From assembly GCF_002157895.1 (NCBI RefSeq), contig NZ_CP021377.1, forward strand, positions 1,674,001 to 1,738,000: a DNA stretch of 64,000 nucleotides. The letters run 5' to 3'. The DNA is from Oceanisphaera profunda (GTDB lineage Bacteria > Pseudomonadota > Gammaproteobacteria > Enterobacterales > Aeromonadaceae). The notes beneath the pieces are model-generated. The model searched no databases. It saw only the letters and a list, made by a program, of their open reading frames with translations, and was not told the origin of the DNA. Every line of letters begins with the position of its first letter. Position 1 is the first letter of the stretch. A program made the position numbers and the translations under genes. Positions 37,491 through 45,185 of the stretch are shown here, one piece after another.

Positions 37491-38933
37491 ATGCTACTTA
37501 GCACCACCGAAGCCATTCTTTGGCTCTGTTTATTTGCCGCCATGTTCGCCATACCCGGCTTATATTATGCGCGCCGCCAACAAGACAACATCGAAGACTT
37601 TGTAGTGGCTCGTAATAGTCAAAACGGCATGGCCACTATGCTGACCTTATTAGCCACCACCCTCGGCGCTTGGATATTATTTGGCCCAGCAGAAGCCGCC
37701 ACTTGGGGTGGTATAGGAGCGGTGATCGGCTATGCGCTGGGCTCACTTGCACCTCGTTTTATGATGATCCCCTTAGGTAAAAGGCTGCGCGAGCTGATCC
37801 CAGAAGGCCACACCCTCACTGAATTTGTGCTGCACCGCTACGGTAAAACCATGTATTGCTTCGTGATGGTGATCATGATGTTCTATATGTTTATCTCACT
37901 GACCGCAGGCCTCACTGCCGTCGCGAAAATGGTAAGTTTGCTGGCACCCGTGCCCTTATGGGCCACCGCCTCTATCGTGATGCTAGCCACTCTGCTCTAC
38001 ACCTTATACGGCGGCCTGCGCGTCACCATTTTTACCGACCGTCTGCAAATCATAGTAATACTGCCGTTTTTATTACTGCTGATTATGTTTGGCTGGCAAG
38101 CGGTGGGCGACATTGGTCCCACCATCGCTGGTCTCAAAGAAAAAGCGCCTGAGTTACTTAATCCCTTTGATATGAATGGCTTTAAGTCGGGACTGACTTT
38201 TTTTATTGCGGTGGTACTCACCGGCCTCTTCTACCAAGGCACTTGGCAGCGTATTTTTGCAGCCCAAGACAATAAGGCCATTCGTAACGGTTTTATCGTC
38301 AGTGGCCTAGTGAGCTTCGTCTTCATTTTTATTATGGGATTATTTGGCTTAGCCTTCGTCGGTTTAGGCTTAGCCGGAGATGGCTCGGTGGCGGTATTTG
38401 ATGTACTACTGTCAAATATTCCAATGTGGTTTGTGATTGGTTTATTGCCCTTTGGCTTAGCATTGATCATGAGCAGTGCCGACTCTACTATCAGTGGTAT
38501 TTCTAGCATGATAGTGGTCGACTTACGCCGCATGTTGCCGGATTTTAGTGCCAACCGCCTGCTGGGTTTATCGCGCTGGCTGATTGTGTTGATCTCGATT
38601 CCGGTATTAATAGTGGCGTCTCAAGGCTTTAGCGTCTTGTATCTGTTTTTATTGGCCGACCTACTCTGTTGTGCCGCGGCTTTTCCGGTATTTTTTGGCT
38701 TTTATAGCGCCCGTTATCAAGCCTATAACGCCGTGCTCAGTACCGCTGCTGGCTTAGTTGCAGGCTTGTGGTTGTTCCCAGCCCCAGGGGCCGAAATAGA
38801 GTATCTATTAGAGTCTTTCTTGCTGGCGAGCTTAGTACCTGTGCTGGTCTCTGTGTTATTGCAGTTTATGCCTAACCGTCAGACCTTTGATTTTTCTATC
38901 TTGCGCCAACGTATTCGCAGTTTAGAAAGTTAA
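37491..38933 (+). CDS. Sodium:solute symporter, predicted thiamine or thiamine-precursor transporter
   Basis: 480 residues, SSS family (PanF/PutP-like), about 13 membrane segments. Family signature regions are TTLGAWILFGPAEAATWGGI, GQ-like YQGTWQRIFAAQDNKAIRNG and LIMSSADSTISGISSMIVVD. ATG 37491 follows GGGAGA. Control by a TPP riboswitch, and the published prediction of PanF-like ThiV transporters in thiamine regulons, make thiamine or its pyrimidine/thiazole precursors the likely substrate. That is inference from regulation, not from binding residues. Confidence 0.88.
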   Translation: MLLSTTEAILWLCLFAAMFAIPGLYYARRQQDNIEDFVVARNSQNGMATMLTLLATTLGAWILFGPAEAATWGGIGAVIGYALGSLAPRFMMIPLGKRLRELIPEGHTLTEFVLHRYGKTMYCFVMVIMMFYMFISLTAGLTAVAKMVSLLAPVPLWATASIVMLATLLYTLYGGLRVTIFTDRLQIIVILPFLLLLIMFGWQAVGDIGPTIAGLKEKAPELLNPFDMNGFKSGLTFFIAVVLTGLFYQGTWQRIFAAQDNKAIRNGFIVSGLVSFVFIFIMGLFGLAFVGLGLAGDGSVAVFDVLLSNIPMWFVIGLLPFGLALIMSSADSTISGISSMIVVDLRRMLPDFSANRLLGLSRWLIVLISIPVLIVASQGFSVLYLFLLADLLCCAAAFPVFFGFYSARYQAYNAVLSTAAGLVAGLWLFPAPGAEIEYLLESFLLASLVPVLVSVLLQFMPNRQTFDFSILRQRIRSLES

Positions 38934-38974
38934 GTTTCAAGCGCAGGCTTTACACCCTAACCACCTCTCACACC

Positions 38975-39003
38975 AAGCCGGCCCCCAATGGGTCGGCTTT
39001 TTT
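38975..39003 (+). terminator. Terminator of the symporter gene
   Basis: AAGCCGGCCC-CCAAT-GGGTCGGCTT (one G-U wobble) followed by TTTT, 40 bp after the stop. Confidence 0.85.
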
Positions 39004-39194
39004 GGGTCGCGAATCACGGTGCTATTCTCTAAACAGCGAGGCATAAGCAGGCAGACGTTAGCCAGACAAACTGCTACACTCGCGACCCCTTGCATTAAGC
39101 ATTCAGGCTTATGCCAGCCCATTTTATAAACAACCACTTAATGATCGGCTTATCATCTTAAGATAAGGCGCCAACTTATTATTTTGGAGAACCC

Positions 39195-39467
39195 ATGAAG
39201 ATTATGATCCGAGGCTTATCTCGCCTCACCACCGAAGAAAAAATCTTAGCACTGCTCGCCCCTTACGGCTTAGTGCAGTACTTCCATCTGGTTATGGATC
39301 CTAATACCAAGAACTCAAAAGGTTTTGGTTTTGCCTTTATGCCAAACCCTGCTCAAGCTAAAGCCGCCATCAAAAGCTTGAACGGTATCGAAGTAGACGG
39401 TGAAAAAATTCGCGTGAAAAAAGCCGAAGATAAGCCAGAAGAAGCTAAAAAAGTGGAGCCTAAATAA
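39195..39467 (+). CDS. Small RRM RNA-binding protein
   Basis: 90 residues, a single RNA-recognition motif. RNP2 is MIRGLS (about 4-9) and RNP1 is KGFGFAFM (about 41-48), followed by a lysine/glutamate-rich tail. GGAGAA precedes the ATG. Such proteins in gammaproteobacteria are mostly uncharacterised; some are cold-inducible. The gene is followed after one base by yehS, so they are co-transcribed. Confidence 0.9.
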   Translation: MKIMIRGLSRLTTEEKILALLAPYGLVQYFHLVMDPNTKNSKGFGFAFMPNPAQAKAAIKSLNGIEVDGEKIRVKKAEDKPEEAKKVEPK

Positions 39468-39468
39468 G

Positions 39469-39978
39469 ATGACTAATAACGATATTTTACGCCGCGTGCG
39501 TTACTCACTGGATTTAAAAGATGCTCAGTCACTCGCCCTGTTTGCTCAAGGTGGTATTGAGATTGATGAAGCGCAGTTTTTAGCCTTGCTCGCCAAAGAA
39601 GAAGATGAGAACTACCACAGCTGCAGCAATGAGCAACTGTTGGGCTTTTTAGATGGCTTAGTATTACAAGAAAGAGGCCCACGCGAAGGTGGACCTGCGC
39701 CTAAAGCTGAAGGTGCCGAGCCGATGAATAATCAGGTATTTAAAAAGCTGCGCGTGGCCTTACAGCTAAAAGAAGAAGATATTTTAAACTTGCTGGCCTT
39801 AGCCGGTTTTATTGTCAGAAAGCCTGAGCTAACTTCTTTGTTTCGCAAACCCGACCATAAACATTTCAAAGCTTGTGGCGACCAGTTCTTACGTAACTTC
39901 TTACAAGGCCTAGCCCTGCAACGCCGCCACGGCGCAGAGCCCAGCTCTGAACAAGATGCTGACGTTACTGCCGAGTAA
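39469..39978 (+). CDS. yehS: DUF1456 protein YehS
   Basis: 169 residues made of two DUF1456 repeats of about 65 residues: NNDILRRVRYSLDLKDAQSL ... and NNQVFKKLRVALQLKEEDIL .... Each starts N-x-V/I-L/F and ends with a C-x-x-x-x-L motif (CSNEQLLGFLDGL and CGDQFLRNFLQGL). Function unknown; the E. coli homologue is YehS. Transcribed with the RRM gene. Confidence 0.93.
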   Translation: MTNNDILRRVRYSLDLKDAQSLALFAQGGIEIDEAQFLALLAKEEDENYHSCSNEQLLGFLDGLVLQERGPREGGPAPKAEGAEPMNNQVFKKLRVALQLKEEDILNLLALAGFIVRKPELTSLFRKPDHKHFKACGDQFLRNFLQGLALQRRHGAEPSSEQDADVTAE

Positions 39979-40319
39979 TACCATTACTGTAAAATTAACA
40001 GCTTAAAGCCAGCCCCTTCGGGGAGCAGTAAGCTTGAAGCCGTAAGCCAAACAAAGGGCGAGAACAAAAACTCAAGACTAGGGCTATTTTTGCCACGGAA
40101 AAGAGCAGAAGGCACGGAAAATAGGGATAGTTCTGAAAGGACTTTAATGGGTAAGGGCTAAATATCAGTTCATCAGCAGGCAGGCTCTTACCATTAAAGC
40201 TCTGATCCCTATCACTTTTCGTACCTGAATTCTTCTGTGGGTTCCGTGTATTCCGTGGCAAAAAGACACTTGGCTCTGGCCCTTCGGACAGCCGTAAACT
40301 TAAAGTATACGGCTGACGA
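39979..40319. repeat. Long inverted repeat region between convergent genes
   Basis: No gene. Arms: TTTTTGCCACGGAAAAGAGC ... GGCACGGAAAATAGGGAT (about 40089-40128) against GATCCCTATCACTTTTCG ... TTCCGTGTATTCCGTGGCAA (about 40203-40262). Inner arms ACTTTAATGGGTAAG and CTTACCATTAAAG also pair. The whole can fold into a hairpin of about 180 bases. CCCCTTCGGGG at about 40014 is a further small hairpin. Confidence 0.75.
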
Positions 40320-41354
40320 TTATTCTCTAAAGCTGGTCGCCGTTAAGGGCAAAGTACGACCTTCAGCCGAGCTCTTTTCTGCAATATTAATAATATTAAG
40401 TCCATCTAATGCGTCTTGCATGGTCACAGGTGGCGGCGCTTCGCCGCGAATTGCCTTGGCCGTGGCTTGATAGAAGTAACGATAACCGCCCACCTCAGAC
40501 TCAATCACTTGTGCATCATCATCGGAATAGAAAATACCGTAGTCGGTTTCTGCTTCTTTCGCTAAATACGGCGAGTCCGGCACTATGCCGTTTTGCAGAC
40601 GCTCTTCTTGCGGATCAAAGCCACGCTTAATATAGCAGCCCAGTTCGCCCTGTAACTTAAAGCGTAAACTCGGTCCGGGATGATAAGGGCTGGAATGCAA
40701 AATCACTTCTTTATCGCGGTAATGCAACAGCACATGAAAGTAGTCCGTCACTTTGCCACCTGGGCGCATCGATAAACAACGGCCCGTCACCGCTTGTGGC
40801 TTACCAAATAATACCAACGCCTGATCGACTAAATGCCCGCCTAAATCAAACCAAATACCGGCACCCACACCTGGGGTTTCTACCCGTACCCGAGGGCGAA
40901 AGCGATCAAAGTGGGATTCAAAACCATGAATTGGGCCCAAGGTGCCATCTGCCAGTAATTTGCGTAACGTTAAAAAGTCACTGTCCCAGCGGCGGTTATG
41001 AAATGGGATCAAGCACAGGTTATTAGTTTCAGCTAAGCGCATTAACTCTGTACCTTGATGCAGCTGAGTGACGGTGGGGTTTTCCATCACCACATGCAGC
41101 CCCAAGCTCAAGGCCTTGCGCCCTAACTCGTAGTGCACTTCGTTAGGAGCTGTGATCACCACTAGCTCTGCACCGGACTCGGCCAGCATCAGATCTACAT
41201 CTGTGTACACAGCCACATTTGGCCATTCCTCTGCCGCCAGCTCTGGCTTAGAGGTGCTAATGGCGACCAGTTCAAAGTCCGCCAAGCTATCGATAAAAGG
41301 TAAATGAAAAATACTGGCAGACTGGCCGTAGCCGATAATGGCGGTTTTAATCAC
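40320..41354 (-). CDS. Gfo/Idh/MocA-family NAD(P)-dependent oxidoreductase
   Basis: 344 residues. N-terminal Rossmann fold MIKTAIIGYGQSASIFHLPF (about 1-20), then the family signature VVMENPTVTQLHQGTELMRL, with ENPT in place of the usual EKPxA, and HNRRWDSDFLTLRKLLADGT. The C-terminal half carries WFDLGGHLVDQALVLFGKP, typical of the YdgJ/YhhX subgroup. GTG start at 41354 with GAGGTTAACC upstream. Substrate, probably a sugar or cyclitol, unknown. Lone gene. Confidence 0.9.
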   Translation of the reverse strand: MIKTAIIGYGQSASIFHLPFIDSLADFELVAISTSKPELAAEEWPNVAVYTDVDLMLAESGAELVVITAPNEVHYELGRKALSLGLHVVMENPTVTQLHQGTELMRLAETNNLCLIPFHNRRWDSDFLTLRKLLADGTLGPIHGFESHFDRFRPRVRVETPGVGAGIWFDLGGHLVDQALVLFGKPQAVTGRCLSMRPGGKVTDYFHVLLHYRDKEVILHSSPYHPGPSLRFKLQGELGCYIKRGFDPQEERLQNGIVPDSPYLAKEAETDYGIFYSDDDAQVIESEVGGYRYFYQATAKAIRGEAPPPVTMQDALDGLNIINIAEKSSAEGRTLPLTATSFRE

Positions 41355-41576
41355 GGTTAACCTCGTTAAAAATCATATTTGTTATACCATCAGAGAAAAC
41401 TGCCACTCAAGCAACACAGGCTTAAGTAGCACAGTAAAATCGCGACAGTGATTGTCTTACTCTAGCCTAACCTGATGTGGTCGATAAATCAGAATAAACT
41501 GAGACTTACCCTTGTTAGGACCGAATCATAAGCAGGCCTTATCATAAGGCGCAAGCACAGCTAAGGAAGCACTTTG

Positions 41577-44438
41577 ATGGGCTCTCGTTACACTGTATTA
41601 CTAACGGCACTGCGCAATATATTACCCGCAGCGCGTATTATTACCGATCCTGCGCTGTGCTTAGCCCTGGGCACAGACGCCAGTTTTTATCGACTGTTAC
41701 CTAAAATGGTGTTGCGTTTAAGCAGCACCGAAGAAGTCGTTCAGGTACTTCAGCTATGTAGCGAGCACGCCATTCATTGCACCTTTCGCGCGGCAGGCAC
41801 CAGTTTGTCGGGCCAAGCCATTTCCGACTCGGTACTGATCACCTTAACCGATGACTGGCGCGGCCACACCATGAGTGAAAACGCGACCATAATTAAGTTA
41901 CAGCCAGGCGTAATAGGTGCGGACGCCAATAAATATCTGGCGCCGTTCGGGCGCAAGATAGGCCCAGATCCCGCGTCTATTAATAGCTGTAAAATTGGCG
42001 GCATTGCCGCTAATAATGCGTCTGGTATGTGCTGTGGCACTGCCCAAAACTCTTATCGCACACTAGCTGGAATCAGCCTAGTACTGGCCGATGGCACCTA
42101 TCTTGATACCAGAGACTCCTTAAGCAAGGCGCGCTTTGCTCAGTTACAGCCGCAGTTAATCAGCGGCTTACAAGCATTGCATCAGCAAGTGTTAGCCAAC
42201 CCAGCCTTAACTGAGCGTATTCTTCATAAGTACCGATTAAAGAACACCACCGGCTACAGTCTAAATGCCTTACTAGATTTTGCCGATCCCTTCGATATGC
42301 TGGCCCACTTGATGATTGGCTCCGAAGGCACGCTGGGCTTTATTAATGACATTAGTTACCACACGGTACCCGATCATGCCTTTAAGGCCTCTTGCCTATT
42401 GGTGTATACAGATATAGAAAGTACTTGCTTGGCGGTCACCGAATTAGCCAACACGAATGTGGCGGCAGTAGAGATAATGGACGGTCGCGCCCTGCGCTCC
42501 ATTGCCAATCTGCCCGGCATGCCCGACTTTATTCAGACCTTAGATTTAGAAGCAGCGGCGCTATTAATAGAAGTGCATGGCGCTACTCAAGCCGAGTTAA
42601 CGCAAAACTGTGCCCAAGCAATGGCCGCCATTAAGAACTTCACTCTGCTTGAGCAGGTCGCGTTTACGCAAGATACTAAGCTGTGCGCTAATCTGTGGGC
42701 CATGCGCAAAGGCATGTTTCCTGCAGTGGGAGCAATACGTGAAACCGGTACTACTGTGGTTATTGAAGACGTAGCGTTTCACGTGAAACATTTAGCGGCG
42801 GCAGTGCGTAAGTTAACCGCTCTCTTCGAACAGTTTGGTTATCACGAAGCCATTATCTTCGGTCACGCTTTGGCCGGTAACCTGCACTTTGTGTTTACCC
42901 AAGGCTTCGATAGCGAGACAGAGCGCCAGCGTTACGGTAATTTTATGGCGGCCGTTACTCAGTTGGTGGCTGTGGAATATCAAGGTTCACTCAAAGCTGA
43001 GCATGGCACGGGCCGCAATATGGCACCCTTCGTGGAGTTGGAATGGGGACAAGACGGCTACCAATTAGTGCAGCAGATAAAAGCGCTGTTTGATCCGCAA
43101 GGTATTCTTAACCCCGGGGTGATTGTTAACTCAGATAACCAAGCCCACCTTAAAAATCTTAAACCCCTACCCGCCGCCGATCCGCTGGTTGATAAATGTA
43201 TCGAGTGTGGCTTTTGTGAGGCAGTCTGCCCGTCAAAGAATTTAAGCCTCACGCCGCGCCAACGCATCGTCTTGTATCGTGAGCTACAACGTCGCCAAGC
43301 TAATCACGAAGTAATCGACGACAGCTTAGCCCAGGTATTTGAGTATCACGGGATTGATACTTGCGCGGCCACCGGTTTATGCGAACAGCGCTGCCCAGTG
43401 GGTATTAATACCGGCGACATGATGCGCAAGCTACGCACCGCCCGCTATCAGAAATTTCAGCCCATTGCGCGTTGGACGGCTCAACACTTTGCCGGCACCA
43501 CTAAGGCAGTAGGCATAGGTTTGAATGCGGCTAATCTGGCCCGCAAGTTAGTAGGCAACCAAGCGATGACTCGCGTAAATAGCAGCTTGCGCAGTGTTAG
43601 TCGTAACAAGCTACCGATGTGGTTTCCTGAAATACCGGCGGCGAACTCGTATCAGCTGCAGAAAGAATTAACCAAATCTGAGCAAAGGCAGTTTCAAAGG
43701 CTACCGACTGGCAGCGATAAAGTGGTGTATTTCCCCTCTTGTGCCAGCCGCACACTCGGCCAATCTTCGCACGCCACCGACCCTCGCTCCTTAACTGAAA
43801 TCACCTTATCGGTATTAACCAAGGCAGGATTTGAGGTCATCGTACCCGCAGCGCTGAATAGTCTGTGTTGCGGCATGCCCTATCAAAGCAAAGGCATGTT
43901 TGAGCTGGCAGCGGAGAAAATACAGGAGCTGGAAGCACAGTTATGGCAGGTATCAGAACAAGGTAAATGGCCGATACTGATGGACACCAGCCCTTGTGCC
44001 AAGTTGAGCCAAGATAGCTTCGGTGAACAGAAGAATGGCTTTACTCAAGACCTAGCCGTTTATGAGCCGGTTAGCTTTATCATGGAGCATGCCTTGGAGC
44101 GACTACAACTCTCGCCCCTTGATGAGACTGTGATGCTGCACATTACCTGTAGCAGTCAGCGGATGGGGCTGGCAGACAAGATGTTAGCGTTAGCTAAGCT
44201 TTGTGCGACGTCGGTAATAGTGCCAGAGCATATCAGCTGCTGCGGTTTTGCTGGTGATAAAGGTTTTACCCTACCCGAGCTTAACGCCTCGGCATTGGCC
44301 ACCTTAAAGCAGCAAGTACCGTCTGGCTGCACACGAGGTGTCAGTAACAGCCGCACCTGTGAACTCGGATTAAGCCATCACAGCGGTATCAACTATGAGT
44401 CCATTCTTTACTTAGTAGATGAAGCGGCTAGGCCGTGA
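41577..44438 (+). CDS. FAD and 4Fe-4S D-lactate dehydrogenase, Dld-II type
   Basis: About 953 residues: FAD-binding type-4 domain (about 40-270) with FRAAGTSLSGQAISDSVLI and KIGGIAANNASGMCCGT, FAD-linked oxidase C-domain to about 520, two 4Fe-4S motifs CIECGFCEAVCPS (from C541) and CAATGLCEQRCPVG, and a CCG-type heterodisulfide-like C-terminus (NSLCCGMPYQSKG, HISCCGFAGDKG). This is the Shewanella Dld-II layout; related proteins include YdiJ (D-2-hydroxyglutarate dehydrogenase), so the substrate is D-lactate or another D-2-hydroxyacid. ATG at 41577 is preferred to TTG one codon upstream. A parS-like palindrome is embedded at 42775-42790. Confidence 0.87.
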   Translation: MGSRYTVLLTALRNILPAARIITDPALCLALGTDASFYRLLPKMVLRLSSTEEVVQVLQLCSEHAIHCTFRAAGTSLSGQAISDSVLITLTDDWRGHTMSENATIIKLQPGVIGADANKYLAPFGRKIGPDPASINSCKIGGIAANNASGMCCGTAQNSYRTLAGISLVLADGTYLDTRDSLSKARFAQLQPQLISGLQALHQQVLANPALTERILHKYRLKNTTGYSLNALLDFADPFDMLAHLMIGSEGTLGFINDISYHTVPDHAFKASCLLVYTDIESTCLAVTELANTNVAAVEIMDGRALRSIANLPGMPDFIQTLDLEAAALLIEVHGATQAELTQNCAQAMAAIKNFTLLEQVAFTQDTKLCANLWAMRKGMFPAVGAIRETGTTVVIEDVAFHVKHLAAAVRKLTALFEQFGYHEAIIFGHALAGNLHFVFTQGFDSETERQRYGNFMAAVTQLVAVEYQGSLKAEHGTGRNMAPFVELEWGQDGYQLVQQIKALFDPQGILNPGVIVNSDNQAHLKNLKPLPAADPLVDKCIECGFCEAVCPSKNLSLTPRQRIVLYRELQRRQANHEVIDDSLAQVFEYHGIDTCAATGLCEQRCPVGINTGDMMRKLRTARYQKFQPIARWTAQHFAGTTKAVGIGLNAANLARKLVGNQAMTRVNSSLRSVSRNKLPMWFPEIPAANSYQLQKELTKSEQRQFQRLPTGSDKVVYFPSCASRTLGQSSHATDPRSLTEITLSVLTKAGFEVIVPAALNSLCCGMPYQSKGMFELAAEKIQELEAQLWQVSEQGKWPILMDTSPCAKLSQDSFGEQKNGFTQDLAVYEPVSFIMEHALERLQLSPLDETVMLHITCSSQRMGLADKMLALAKLCATSVIVPEHISCCGFAGDKGFTLPELNASALATLKQQVPSGCTRGVSNSRTCELGLSHHSGINYESILYLVDEAARP
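42775..42790. other. parS-like centromere site inside the dehydrogenase gene
   Basis: CGTTTCACGTGAAACA, 15 of 16 matches to the ParB target TGTTTCACGTGAAACA and fully palindromic over the central 14 bases. It lies about 11 kb from parAB and about 7 kb from oriC. Confidence 0.88.
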
Positions 44439-45185
44439 GGGGTATTGGGTGAGGCGTACACCATAAGAGCAGGTAAGCTTGAAGCAGAGATCGAGAAGAA
44501 GTCTCTAAAATCTAGAGCCAGAGCTATTTATGCCACGGAAGAACACGGAACGCACAGACGCAGTTCACGTGCGACAAGTATTAACAGCGCCGAGCGCTAA
44601 GCACCAAGCGCCGAGCTAAAATATAAACACCATCTTTTGTTAAGCTTGGCGCTAGGTGCTGCTGTTAAGATCACTATTGTTCCGTGTTCTTCTGCTCTTT
44701 TCCGTGGCAAATAATCCCTAGTCTTGAGTCTTTAAGGTCGTAGAACGAGATCCTGAAACTTCGTCATGCCGGACTTGATCCGGTATCAGGATGACGGCAT
44801 AAAGATACCTGATTACCCACAAAGCTCAGCCATGTTTCAGAGAGCTCGGTACCAATGAATTCAATAGGTCACAGGGAGGTGCCGTATCTTCGGCAAAGAA
44901 CATGAGGCTCAATTTAGTATTTTGACCTTGTAGAGGCCCGTCTCTTCGGCGAAGAGGACTTCGGCCCGGTTTGGTGTTTTGTTTAAATCAAAACCTCAGT
45001 AACAGCCAGCAGAGCTGGCCTGCCGAATAAATTTGGCAGCTACAAAGAACAAACCGAAACAGGGTGCATTATGGCTGAGGTTCATACGTAATCAGGTAAA
45101 GATAAACAGCGTCTTTTATTTAGCTTGGTGCTTGGTGCTGCTTTTAAAGCTTGTTCCCTTCACTCTTTACCCTTCACTCCTCACC
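44436..45185. repeat. Large composite repeat region between convergent genes
   Basis: No gene is credible in this stretch of more than 700 bp. In order: gtgaggg gtattgg gtgaggc (44436-44456); outer arm GCCACGGAAGAACACGGAAC (44532-44551); heptamer array gcgccga gcgctaa gcaccaa gcgccga (44587-44614); its inverted partner gcttggc gctaggt gctgctg (44644-44664); outer arm TTCCGTGTTCTTCTGCTCTT and CCGTGGCAA (about 44680-44710); hairpin ATCCTGAAAC...ATCAGGATGACGGCAT (44750-44801); gcttggt gcttggt gctgctt (45123-45143); cttcact ctttacc cttcact cctcacc (45158-45185), which runs into the stop codon of the next gene. Confidence 0.8.

Noticed and set aside
38937-39137. 66-residue minus-strand frame between the symporter and the RRM gene
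   Set aside because: It overlaps a terminator hairpin and shows no recognisable motif.
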